From the NCBI GenBank assembly GCA_964581355.1, contig CAZOOA010000041.1, positions 1 through 25,320 of the forward strand: a DNA stretch of 25,320 bases. Direction: 5' to 3'. This document shows, piece after piece, positions 8,373 to 15,197 of this stretch. The position numbers and the translations under genes are program-made. Position 1 is the stretch's first letter. Every line of letters begins with the position of its first letter. The notes under the pieces were generated by a model. It made no database searches. It worked only from the letters and a program-made list of their open reading frames with translations, and was not told the DNA's origin. This DNA comes from CAZOOA01 sp964581355. Its GTDB lineage: Bacteria; Bacillota; Dethiobacteria; DTU022; UBA8154.

Positions 8373-9317
8373 TTACGCTTCCTCTTCTTCTCCGCACATC
8401 CGCAGCAGTTTTTCCCATTCGCTGTCAACAAACTCCTGGATCCTGTCCAGAACTTCCCTGTTTTCTTCCTTTTTAAACAGGTGCCCGAACCGGCCCTGCA
8501 GCTTCATGTATTCTTCCACGGGTTTCTTGTTGCGGACCTTGTTGGTCAGCTTCCATTCCCCGTTTTCAACTTCGTACAGGGGCCAGGAGCAGGTCTGTAC
8601 AGCCAGCTTGGCCAGCTCAACGGTCTGCTCCATGGGGTAGCGCCAACCGCGGTGGCAGGGCGCCATGACGTTGATAAAGGACGGGCCATCCACTTCAAAG
8701 GCCTTCTGGGCTTTACGCACCAGGTCCCGCCAGTGGCTGATGGAAGCCTGGGCCACGTAAGGGATGTTGTGCGCTGCAGCAATGGCTGTCATGTCCTTGC
8801 GATGCTGGGACTTTCCGATACTTTCCTTGCCATGGGGGCTGGTGGTGGTCCAGGCGCCCAGGGTCGTGGCGCTGGAGCGCTGGATGCCCGTGTTCATATA
8901 GGCTTCGTTGTTGTAGCAGACATAGACCATGCGATGCCCGCGTTCCAGGGCTCCGGAAAGTGATTGGAATCCGATGTCGTAAGTTCCTCCATCCCCTCCA
9001 AAAACGACAAAATGAGAGTCTTGTTCAATTTTGCCCTGTTTTTTCAAGGAATTATAGGTAGCCTCGGCGCCGCTCAAGGTGGCTGCTGCGTTTTCAAAAC
9101 CGCAGTGGATAAAGGAGGTGTTCCAGGAGTTGTACGGGTAAATTGTCGTGGAAACCTCCAGGCAGCCCGTCGGGTTGGCAACAACCAGCCTTTTACCTTC
9201 AGGTGCTCCCATGAGTACCTGCCGGACGGCGATGGGTGCCCCGCACCCGGCGCACATGCGATGTCCTCCTGTCAAAAGTTCAGGTTTCTGAACTAGGTCT
9301 TTTAATTTTGTAGACAC
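8373..9317 (-). CDS. porB: Pyruvate:ferredoxin oxidoreductase, beta subunit (TPP-binding)
   Basis: PorB binds thiamine pyrophosphate and a [4Fe-4S] cluster in the four-subunit enzyme that oxidises pyruvate plus CoA to acetyl-CoA and CO2, reducing ferredoxin (reversible). The product of about 314 residues has the N-terminal CAGC pair, a further Cys in ANPTGCLEVS, the TPP/Mg motif 'GGDGGTYDIGFQSL' followed by YNNEAYMNTG, and a Cys in APCHRGW. GTG 9317 is preferred because AGGAGG (9331-9326) is eight bases upstream. The in-frame GTG at 9326 lies inside that ribosome binding site, which itself overlaps the porA stop. This is the last gene of the operon. Substrate choice (pyruvate rather than another 2-oxoacid) is from overall resemblance and subunit order. 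Confidence 0.9.
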   Translation of the reverse strand: MSTKLKDLVQKPELLTGGHRMCAGCGAPIAVRQVLMGAPEGKRLVVANPTGCLEVSTTIYPYNSWNTSFIHCGFENAAATLSGAEATYNSLKKQGKIEQDSHFVVFGGDGGTYDIGFQSLSGALERGHRMVYVCYNNEAYMNTGIQRSSATTLGAWTTTSPHGKESIGKSQHRKDMTAIAAAHNIPYVAQASISHWRDLVRKAQKAFEVDGPSFINVMAPCHRGWRYPMEQTVELAKLAVQTCSWPLYEVENGEWKLTNKVRNKKPVEEYMKLQGRFGHLFKKEENREVLDRIQEFVDSEWEKLLRMCGEEEEA

Positions 9318-9329
9318 GTACTTCACCTC

Positions 9330-10529
9330 CTATTCTCTTAAGCCTAGATAGTTGATTTTTTGCTTGACCTGTCCGCTGTCGGCAACCTGTCCCAGTTCGG
9401 TTGCAGCCTGGTTGATCAATTCAACCGGCAGGTCTCGTCCACCCAGGCCGTAAATATAGTTAACCATTAAAGGTTTCTTTTCTGATTCGTATAAGGCTGA
9501 ACGAAGCTCGTTGAAAACGGGCCCGCCCATGCCCCCGGCAAAGGTTTCGGAGCGGTCAAATACGGCGACTGCTTTCAGGTTGGAAACCGCTTCCACCAGC
9601 TCTTTGGCCGGGAAAGGCCGGAAAAGCCGCAGTTTGAGCATTCCGATGGGGATGCCGCGGGAGCGCATGCAATCCACTTCGTGGCGCACCGTGCCTGCCG
9701 CTGAACCCAGGACGATGATGGCGTACTCGGCGTCTTCCATGCCGTAGGGTTCAAAAAAGCCGTACGAACGGCCGGAAAGCTCACCGTATTCTTTGCCGAT
9801 GTCTTTTACTACCTGGAAAGCATTTCTCATTGATTCTTCCTGCTGGCGCTTGAATTCAAAAAAGTAGCCGTACAGGCCGTCGAAAGCACCTACACATGTG
9901 GGTGTCTGGGAATCCAGCAGGGAGAACTCAGGTTTAAATTCCCCGACGAATTCTTTGGCTTTGTCGTCCTCCATGGCGTCCATACGGTCCAGGGAGTGGG
10001 AGATAATAAAGCCGTCCAGGAGAACCATGGCAGGTGTTCGAACATCGGGATGTTCGGCAATGCGTACCGCCTGGAGCGTATTATCATACGCCTCCTGGGC
10101 GTTTTCAGAGAATAACTGAATCCATCCTGAGTCACGGGCGCCCATGCTGTCACTGTGATCGCAGTGAATGTTAATGGGGGCCGAGAGGGTCCGGTTTACG
10201 TTGGGCATCACGATGGGCAGGCGCAGACCGGAGGCGATATAAAGAAGTTCCCACATCAGGGCCAGGCCCTGGGAAGAAGTTGCGGTCATAACCCGTCCAC
10301 CTGCTGAGGCGCCGCCGATACAGGCACTCATGGCGCTGTGTTCGCTTTCAGCGTTTACCATCAGTGTATCAACTTCGCCGTTAGCTACATATTCGGAAAA
10401 ACCCTGCACGATTTCAGTTTGGGGTGTGATGGGGTATGCGGCGACCATATCGGGATTAATCTGCTTCATGGCCAGAGAGACTGCTTCGGTGCCTTGCAGT
10501 GCCAGGGTTTTGCTTTTTGCAATAGCCAT
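9330..10529 (-). CDS. porA: Pyruvate:ferredoxin oxidoreductase, alpha subunit
   Basis: PorA carries the pyrimidine-binding half of the TPP site and the substrate/CoA region of the 2-oxoacid oxidoreductase. The 399-residue length is normal. The N-terminal pattern 'MVAAYPITPQTEIVQGFSEY' and 'ESEHSAMSACIGGASAGGR' followed by TSSQGLALMWE are the family signatures. The C-terminal part (from about 260) holds the transketolase-like domain, with VLGSAAGTVRHEVD and FDRSETFAGGMGGP. The ATG has AGGAGGAAAG upstream. It lies between porD (30-bp gap) and porB (coupled). Confidence 0.92.
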   Translation of the reverse strand: MAIAKSKTLALQGTEAVSLAMKQINPDMVAAYPITPQTEIVQGFSEYVANGEVDTLMVNAESEHSAMSACIGGASAGGRVMTATSSQGLALMWELLYIASGLRLPIVMPNVNRTLSAPINIHCDHSDSMGARDSGWIQLFSENAQEAYDNTLQAVRIAEHPDVRTPAMVLLDGFIISHSLDRMDAMEDDKAKEFVGEFKPEFSLLDSQTPTCVGAFDGLYGYFFEFKRQQEESMRNAFQVVKDIGKEYGELSGRSYGFFEPYGMEDAEYAIIVLGSAAGTVRHEVDCMRSRGIPIGMLKLRLFRPFPAKELVEAVSNLKAVAVFDRSETFAGGMGGPVFNELRSALYESEKKPLMVNYIYGLGGRDLPVELINQAATELGQVADSGQVKQKINYLGLRE

Positions 10530-10559
10530 TAAATCTTTCCTCCTTTCACTTTAAAACTA

Positions 10560-10880
10560 TTAATTATCCGAGTCAGCTGCTTTGGATTCATCCACCATTT
10601 CGATGGCATTTTTGGGGCATTCTGCAGCACAAATGCCGCAACCTTTGCAAAAGTCCAGGTCAAACCCGGTCATCTGTTCTTCTTCCACCTTGATGGAGCT
10701 GTCCGGGCAGAAGACATAGCAGATCAAGCAGTGGTTGCAGGTTTCTTCATCTTTTACCGGGCGCAGGGTTCGCCAGCCACCGGTTTTAAACTGCTTGGAG
10801 TTTCCCGGGGCTTTAATCACGCCACCGGGGGGGTGTTCTTTCCATGTCCACTTCTCAATGTTAGAAATGTCCCAACTCAC
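10560..10880 (-). CDS. porD: Pyruvate:ferredoxin oxidoreductase, delta subunit (2x[4Fe-4S] ferredoxin)
   Basis: This is the small ferredoxin-type subunit that carries electrons from the catalytic subunits to external ferredoxin. The 106-residue product has two CxxCxxCxxxC motifs: C48, C51, C54, C58 and C78, C81, C84, C88. A PorD-type N-terminal stretch (TWKEHPPGGVIKAPGNS, then GGWRTLRPV) precedes them. GTG 10880 overlaps the porC stop by four bases (GTGA), with GGAGGTG upstream inside porC. The start is therefore well supported and the two genes are translationally coupled. Confidence 0.92.
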   Translation of the reverse strand: MSWDISNIEKWTWKEHPPGGVIKAPGNSKQFKTGGWRTLRPVKDEETCNHCLICYVFCPDSSIKVEEEQMTGFDLDFCKGCGICAAECPKNAIEMVDESKAADSDN

Positions 10881-11461
10881 TCTCCCTTCACCTCCTCGTA
10901 GGCTCTTTCCAGGGCGACGATGTTGCTGTCTACGACTTTTTGGGGAAACTTTTTGCCGAATGACTGCTTCAGGAAATCAATGGCGTCTTCTTTGCTGAGC
11001 AATCCGGTTACACGCAGCAGTGCTCCCAGCATGGGAATGTTGGGCATAAAGCGGCCCAGGGCGTCTATTGAAATGTGTGTTGCGTCAACTGTATAGACCT
11101 TTTTGCCTTCAATGCCGGTTTTCTTGCGGATTTTCTCCGGGTTCTCGTGGGTGTTGATGATAAGGATCCCATCGTCTGTCATGCCGGCCGTAACGTCTAC
11201 GACTTCCATGACAGAGGCGTCGACCACTACCACGATCTGCGGATTGGTAATCCCGCAATAGGTTGAAATTTTGTTTGTGCTCAGGCGGTTAAAGCATCTG
11301 ATGGGTGCACCCATCCGCTCCGGACCGTATTCGGGGAATGCCTGGAAAAACATATCCCGAACCAGGGACATTTCGGCCAAAGTTTTGGCTGCTGTAACGG
11401 CTCCCTGTCCACCCCTGGCGTGCCAGCGGATTTCTGTTAGGCCCTGAATATCAACTGCCAT
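10877..11461 (-). CDS. porC: Pyruvate:ferredoxin oxidoreductase, gamma subunit
   Basis: This is the gamma subunit (194 residues) of the same complex and the first gene of the porCDAB operon. It shows the family motif 'EIRWHARGGQGAVTAAKTLA', then 'FFQAFPEYGPERMGAPI'. A central 'QIVVVVDASVMEVVDVTAG' stretch fits the Rossmann-like fold of the subunit. The ATG is preceded by AAGGAGGTG. The operon's leader and promoter lie in the AT-rich region to the right. Separate rather than fused subunits indicate the multi-subunit type, not the single-chain type common in many clostridia. Confidence 0.92.
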   Translation of the reverse strand: MAVDIQGLTEIRWHARGGQGAVTAAKTLAEMSLVRDMFFQAFPEYGPERMGAPIRCFNRLSTNKISTYCGITNPQIVVVVDASVMEVVDVTAGMTDDGILIINTHENPEKIRKKTGIEGKKVYTVDATHISIDALGRFMPNIPMLGALLRVTGLLSKEDAIDFLKQSFGKKFPQKVVDSNIVALERAYEEVKGE

Positions 11462-11865
11462 TTAATTGCACCTCCTTAAAAGAAATATATTTGGTTGAGA
11501 CTTGCAGCAAAAATAATAAGCATTATTTCAAAACTAGACAGGAAAAAATACTTATTAATTAGCGCAAGGCTTTTATATATTCTACATATTAATAAAAAAA
11601 CCCTTTTAAACTGCCCGGTTAATTTTATTTTTTTTAATAGTTTTATCTTTAAGAACTTATTCGGGTTGCAGGAGTTTTTGTTTTTGAGTATGCTGTCAGC
11701 TATTTTTGGAACAGCAACTGTAATAATTATAAATTGTAAAATGATTTTTCCGGCTGCTTTTTAGAATCATTTCTGCCAAATAAATTGTAATCCGGTTGGA
11801 CAATTTTCTCTGAAAGGGTTAGAATAAGTGGAGAATCAGGGGCAGGTGAACAGGAGGGATGCTCA
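11462..11865. other. AT-rich divergent intergenic region between porC and murI
   Basis: This 404-bp stretch is markedly AT-rich: about 23% G+C over 11521-11640 by hand count, while flanking genes are clearly GC-richer. It must hold the por promoter (minus) and the murI promoter (plus). I could place a murI promoter but no convincing por promoter. It has long A and T runs and no clear hairpin terminator. An 89-codon frame at 11495-11764 reads like random AT-rich sequence and is not called. Confidence 0.6.
11796..11825 (+). promoter_or_regulatory. Probable sigma-A promoter of murI
   Basis: TTGGAC at 11796-11801 and TAGAAT at 11820-11825 are spaced by 18 bp. Transcription would start near 11832, about 34 bases before the murI start. 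Confidence 0.5.
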
Positions 11866-12669
11866 TTGGACCGGCATAAGGCCATTGCTTTTTTGGATTC
11901 CGGGGTTGGCGGGTTAACTGTGGTGCAGGAAATGGTTAATTTGCTGCCTCATGAAAACATCGTTTATTTTGGAGATACAGCCCGTATGCCTTATGGACCC
12001 AGGCCTCACCAGCAGGTGCGCCGTTTCGTTTACGAAATTATGGATTTTCTCCTGACCCAGGAAATCAAAGCCATTATTGTGGCCTGTAATTCGGCAGCGG
12101 CAGCGGGGCTGGATTATTATCGTCAAAAGGTCGAGCTCCCCCTTTTGGGAGTTATTGAGCCCGGTGTCCGGGCGGCCCTGGAGCAAACCAGCAATAACAA
12201 GGTGGGAGTCATCGGGACCACAGGCACCATTCACAGCGGGGCCTACCAGGAAGTGTTTAGCCGGTTAGCCCCCGAAGTAGAATTATTCGGCCAGCCCTGC
12301 CCGCTGTTTGTCCTCCTGGTGGAAAATAATTTGGTGGATACCCCCGAAGCCCGCCGCGTGGCTGAAGAATATCTGGCTCCCCTGAAGGAAGCGGGGGTAG
12401 ATGCTTTGATCATGGGATGTACCCATTATCCGCTTATGTCCTACGTGATTCAGGAGGTATTGGGGCCTGAAGTGTCCCTGATCAGCTCAGCCGAAGAGAC
12501 AGCCCGGGAGGCCCGGCAGATCCTGCAAGCCAAAGACCTGCTCAACGTGGAAAACCGCAATCCGGCCAGGCATCGGTTTTTTTCCAGCGGGAGGGCCCGG
12601 CCTTTCGCTGAAATGGCTACGCGAATGTTGAAGAAAGATATCCAGGCTTACCAGGTAATCCTGGACTGA
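11866..12669 (+). CDS. murI: Glutamate racemase
   Basis: MurI converts L-glutamate to D-glutamate for peptidoglycan. The 267-residue product matches the family length. The N-terminal 'AFLDSGVGGLTV' holds the conserved Asp and Ser, and the two catalytic cysteines are C74 in VACNSAAAAG and C185 in GCTHYPLM. 'YFGDTARMPYG' is the other signature. The start is TTG 11866, seven bases after AGGAGGG (11852-11858); the ATG at 11859 is out of frame. A terminator follows about 135 bp after the stop. Upstream of gerM and rph, its position fits an order I associate with clostridia. Confidence 0.95.
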   Translation: MDRHKAIAFLDSGVGGLTVVQEMVNLLPHENIVYFGDTARMPYGPRPHQQVRRFVYEIMDFLLTQEIKAIIVACNSAAAAGLDYYRQKVELPLLGVIEPGVRAALEQTSNNKVGVIGTTGTIHSGAYQEVFSRLAPEVELFGQPCPLFVLLVENNLVDTPEARRVAEEYLAPLKEAGVDALIMGCTHYPLMSYVIQEVLGPEVSLISSAEETAREARQILQAKDLLNVENRNPARHRFFSSGRARPFAEMATRMLKKDIQAYQVILD

Positions 12670-12804
12670 AAAGTGCCAGCAAATTTCCCGGATATTTGCC
12701 CAAAACAAAAAGGACTTTCTGCAGCGATTAGCAGCTGTAGATGGATAGGAGCGGGTTGAAAGCTTTCTGGCTGCATCCAGGCACTGTTTGGTCTGCTTCC
12801 TTCT

Positions 12805-12828
12805 ACGGCCCCAAGGGGCCGTTTTTTT
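12805..12828 (+). terminator. Strong intrinsic terminator downstream of murI
   Basis: ACGGCCCC (12805-12812) pairs with GGGGCCGT (12815-12822) and is followed by seven T. It sits 135 bp past the murI stop. The spacer 12670-12804 has short self-complementary pieces (CTGC...GCAG) but no recognisable gene or riboswitch. Confidence 0.85.
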
Positions 12829-12843
12829 ATTTTTAAGAGTGTT

Positions 12844-12874
12844 TTGTTCATAAAGGATTCTTTCAAACTATAAA
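12844..12874 (+). promoter_or_regulatory. Promoter-like sequence abutting repeat copy A
   Basis: TTGTTC (12844-12849) and TATAAA (12869-12874, within TATAAAAT) are spaced by 19 bp, somewhat long. A start about seven bases later would fall near 12881, at the left edge of repeat copy A and just after the murI terminator. It would transcribe copy A toward gerM. This is suggestive only. Confidence 0.35.
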
Positions 12875-12889
12875 ATAGTAGTATGAAAA

Positions 12890-13151
12890 ACCGTGTCTTG
12901 GCGCTGTCGTCCGGGCGACGGGTTAACCCTGTGGAAGGCGCTAGGGTTCCCTCGGGGTCCTCGGGCGGCCTCTCCGGTTTAACTCTCGTCCGGGTCGATC
13001 CCGGCGGCCGGCGTCCTGTCGGCCGGACCGCCCGAGAACCTTCGGTCACCAAGCCCCTTTGGCCACAGAGACCAACGTCGCCGGACGAATGCGCCAACTC
13101 CCCGGCTAGGGGCGGGGTGTTGAAAGCCAGCACTTCGGACGTAAGCAAGGT
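12890..13151 (+). repeat. Structured inverted repeat copy A (candidate ncRNA or non-autonomous mobile element)
   Basis: This GC-rich element of about 262 bp is present again in opposite orientation at 18086-18350. By hand alignment the copies differ by roughly 18 substitutions and five indel positions, about 90% identity. The ends form a short inverted repeat: ACCGTG at 12890-12895 and CAAGGT at 13146-13151. In this copy the inverted ends extend outward as ATGAAAA...TTTTCAT. Inside, a perfect 9-bp stem pairs CTCGGGCGG (12960-12968) with CCGCCCGAG (13028-13036) and encloses a further GGCC-based hairpin. Other hairpins lie near both ends. The plus strand label only sets relative orientation; the transcribed strand is unresolved. 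Possible identities are a HEARO/IsrB omega-RNA-like element without its ORF, a MITE, or another structured RNA. Confidence 0.75.
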
Positions 13152-13198
13152 TTTTCATCCCTGCTGTGGCCTGGATGGGCCGTGGTGGTTTGTTTGTT

Positions 13199-13222
13199 GA
13201 CGATCATTATGACGATCATTAT
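13199..13222. repeat. Perfect 12-bp tandem duplication before gerM
   Basis: GACGATCATTAT occurs twice back to back (13199-13210 and 13211-13222), directly upstream of the gerM ribosome binding site and 48 bp after repeat copy A. It may be an operator, a slippage duplication or an insertion scar. Confidence 0.8.
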
Positions 13223-13241
13223 AAGGAAGGGGAAGTTGCTT

Positions 13242-14303
13242 ATGTTAAGGCCTGCAAGCATTGCCGTGCTCTTGCTGCTACTGTTTTCGGCAGTCCTGTT
13301 ATCTGCGGGTTGCCTGGAAAATGTGTTGTCTCGCCTGGAAGAGGAAGAAGGAGGTGACCAGATCCTGCCGCAAGAACCTGACGAACAGGAAATACAAGCG
13401 GAAGATAGCGAGGAAAAAAAACGTGTAATTCCCGAAGGCATGCTTCCCCTTCAGTTATATTTCCTGGAAGAAAAGACGGATTCCCTGGTTCCGGTAACGG
13501 TATTTACTCCCTGGACAGAGGGGGTCGCCCGGGCCAGCCTGGAAAAACTGGTTAGCGGACTTACACCAGGGCAGGAGATGCGCTACGGGTTGCGGGCCCT
13601 GTTACCACCTGATACGAAGATACTGGGCTTGACCATCCGGGAAGGGAAAGCTGTTGTGGACTTTAATCATGCTTTTTTGGAGTACAACCCCGAAGAAGAA
13701 CGCAGGGTATTAAACAGCGTTATTTTTACCCTGCTGCAATTTCCTGCTGTAGAAAAGGTGGAGTTTTGGGTGGATGGTGAAGCCCTGGAGAGCTTTCCCG
13801 GGGGGACGCCCGGCGGGAATCCCCTTGGCCGGGAAAGAGGGATTAACCTGGAAGTTGACCAGGATGTGGAAGATTTCCAGGATATTACCCGGGTCACCCT
13901 GTACTTTTGCCTGGTCATGGAAGAAAAGGATATATTTTATGTCCCGGTTTCCCGCGTTGTTGATGGTGACCGGGAGCCGGTCCAGGCTGCTGTAGAAGAA
14001 TTGCTCCAGGGACCCCGCCGGGAAACTTTCCTGTTCAGCGATCTGCCCCAGGGTACAGCTGTCCGTGGTGTAGAGCTGGAGGACTCCACGGTAGCGGTGA
14101 ACTTATCCCGGGAACTTTTGAATTACCAGGGTGGACGCTCTGGAGAAGAAAATATCAAAAATCAGTTGGTTTACACCCTGACAGAGATACCGGGAATTGA
14201 ACAGGTTCAGGTCCTGGTGGAAGGGGAACCGGTTATCCTTCCTTATAATATATCTTTTTTGGAGCCCATTGGCCGTCCACTTGTGATCAATCCCTTAATG
14301 TAA
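13242..14303 (+). CDS. gerM: GerM-family lipoprotein with two GerM domains
   Basis: GerM proteins act in sporulation and germination in Bacillus. The product of about 353 residues has a lipoprotein signal peptide with lipobox LSAGC (lipidated Cys 24), an acidic linker rich in Glu (about 30-65) and two GerM domains. The first (about 68-185) includes 'GLTIREGKAVVDFNHAFLE'. The second (about 205-345) repeats the plan with 'TVAVNLSRELLNYQGG'. ATG 13242 is chosen because AAGGAAGGGG (13223-13232) lies nine bases upstream and the signal peptide starts cleanly there. Upstream in-frame starts at 13182 and 13209 would add a non-signal extension. The presence of GerM suggests a spore former. Confidence 0.88.
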   Translation: MLRPASIAVLLLLLFSAVLLSAGCLENVLSRLEEEEGGDQILPQEPDEQEIQAEDSEEKKRVIPEGMLPLQLYFLEEKTDSLVPVTVFTPWTEGVARASLEKLVSGLTPGQEMRYGLRALLPPDTKILGLTIREGKAVVDFNHAFLEYNPEEERRVLNSVIFTLLQFPAVEKVEFWVDGEALESFPGGTPGGNPLGRERGINLEVDQDVEDFQDITRVTLYFCLVMEEKDIFYVPVSRVVDGDREPVQAAVEELLQGPRRETFLFSDLPQGTAVRGVELEDSTVAVNLSRELLNYQGGRSGEENIKNQLVYTLTEIPGIEQVQVLVEGEPVILPYNISFLEPIGRPLVINPLM

Positions 14304-14362
14304 AGTACAAGTGGAAGGAATCGTGCGGCAGCAAGTCGAACATAATATCCAGAAGGTTTGGA

Positions 14363-14767
14363 TTAACGGACACTTGGATCTGTCCTGGCTTCTTTTACCC
14401 GGGTATTGGCCCAGTGGTCTCCATAACGAAGTCCCTGAGGGTCGCTGCTGGCAATTACTGTTTCAATTATGCCGGCTATGAGCAGGAGGATCAAGGTTAC
14501 GACCGCTCCGGCGATGGGAATGACAGAGAAGAAAAAGGGTACCGCAAAAATAATGTTGCGGCGGGCTGATTCTTCATAAACGTTGTGGCTGCCAAAAGAA
14601 GCAACATCCAGGTTGAGCAGGTTTTTGCCGGGGCTTCCCTGCCTTGTGAGCCCGTCGCGCAGCAGGATGAAAAGCAGCGCGGCCAGCCAGCCGATAAACG
14701 GGATCATGTTCAGCAGGTAGGCGAGGGCTATGTCAATTAAAAAAGCAAAAATACGGCGTACAAGCAT
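14363..14767 (-). CDS. RDD family membrane protein
   Basis: This small integral membrane protein of about 134 residues belongs to the RDD family, whose function is mostly unknown (some members are linked to ion transport). The N-terminus has the RDD pattern 'VRRIFAFLIDIALAYLL' with the Arg and Asp in place. A second hydrophobic stretch (FIGWLAALLFILLRDGL) is followed by 'RQGSPGKNLLNLDV', a typical post-helix motif. A third, longer hydrophobic stretch ends in the 'GDHWANTRV' tail. ATG 14767 has AGAGGTG nine bases upstream and is preferred over the in-frame GTG at 14779, which overlaps that site. It is convergent with gerM and divergent from rph. Confidence 0.82.
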   Translation of the reverse strand: MLVRRIFAFLIDIALAYLLNMIPFIGWLAALLFILLRDGLTRQGSPGKNLLNLDVASFGSHNVYEESARRNIIFAVPFFFSVIPIAGAVVTLILLLIAGIIETVIASSDPQGLRYGDHWANTRVKEARTDPSVR

Positions 14768-15197
14768 GTTCTTTATCACCTCTTATTTTTTATTCTCTAT
14801 TCAGGCTTTTGCTATTCAAATCTTGCCCTGAAATGGCAAAACTAATTGAAGCAGCCTTCATGGTTCTTGCCTGTCCATGTCCAGATTGAGTATACTGAAA
14901 GAATTCTGCTCATACAGGCCAGATTCCTGCAAAAAATGTCTTTTTTGGCGAACGCTTCGGATAAGCGGACACTTGCGGTCTTGAAATGCCCCGGGTAAGA
15001 GAATGAACTGCTTTAGAGATCCGGCGGGAATCCTCGGAGTCTATTGACCCCGTGAGGATGTCACGGCATCTCTCTCCGTGAATAAAGGAATCCGCTTTCC
15101 CTGGCCGGGTCGATTTTGTCCTGTGCCTTCCGCAAAAAGCAACCGAACCGATAGCGAAAAATTCCATGTTCAAACTATGCAGAAAGGGAGTGACTTT
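14768..15197. other. Intergenic region between the RDD gene and rph-rdgB
   Basis: This 430-bp stretch separates divergent genes. It has a CCGTG/CACGG hairpin around 15050-15066 and AAAGGGAGTGA as the rph ribosome binding site (15184-15194). The rph frame stays open back to 15078 and a minus frame spans 14910-15230, but neither resembles a known protein. I see no convincing promoter pair, RNA gene or terminator. Confidence 0.5.

Noticed and set aside
11495..11764. 89-codon frame in the AT-rich region
   Set aside because: Composition reflects AT-rich DNA (Ile/Phe/Leu/Lys), there is no family resemblance and no good ribosome binding site.
12670..12804. Possible riboswitch or T-box between the murI stop and the terminator
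   Set aside because: No T-box motif, specifier hairpin or known aptamer core could be recognised, only short weak hairpins. The terminator is simply the end of murI.
12648..13148. 166-codon minus-strand frame across the murI end and repeat copy A
   Set aside because: It overlaps the murI 3' end and terminator antisense, has no ribosome binding site I can support, and is explained by the GC-rich repeat.
12890..13151. Repeat element as a CRISPR array or group II intron fragment
   Set aside because: There are no regularly spaced short repeats, and I see neither the intron domain V sequence nor a reverse transcriptase.
13197..13225. TTGACG-17-TATAAG as a promoter for gerM
   Set aside because: Spacing is ideal, but the predicted start (about 13232) falls after the ribosome binding site that best explains the ATG at 13242. 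The match also partly arises from the tandem 12-bp repeat.
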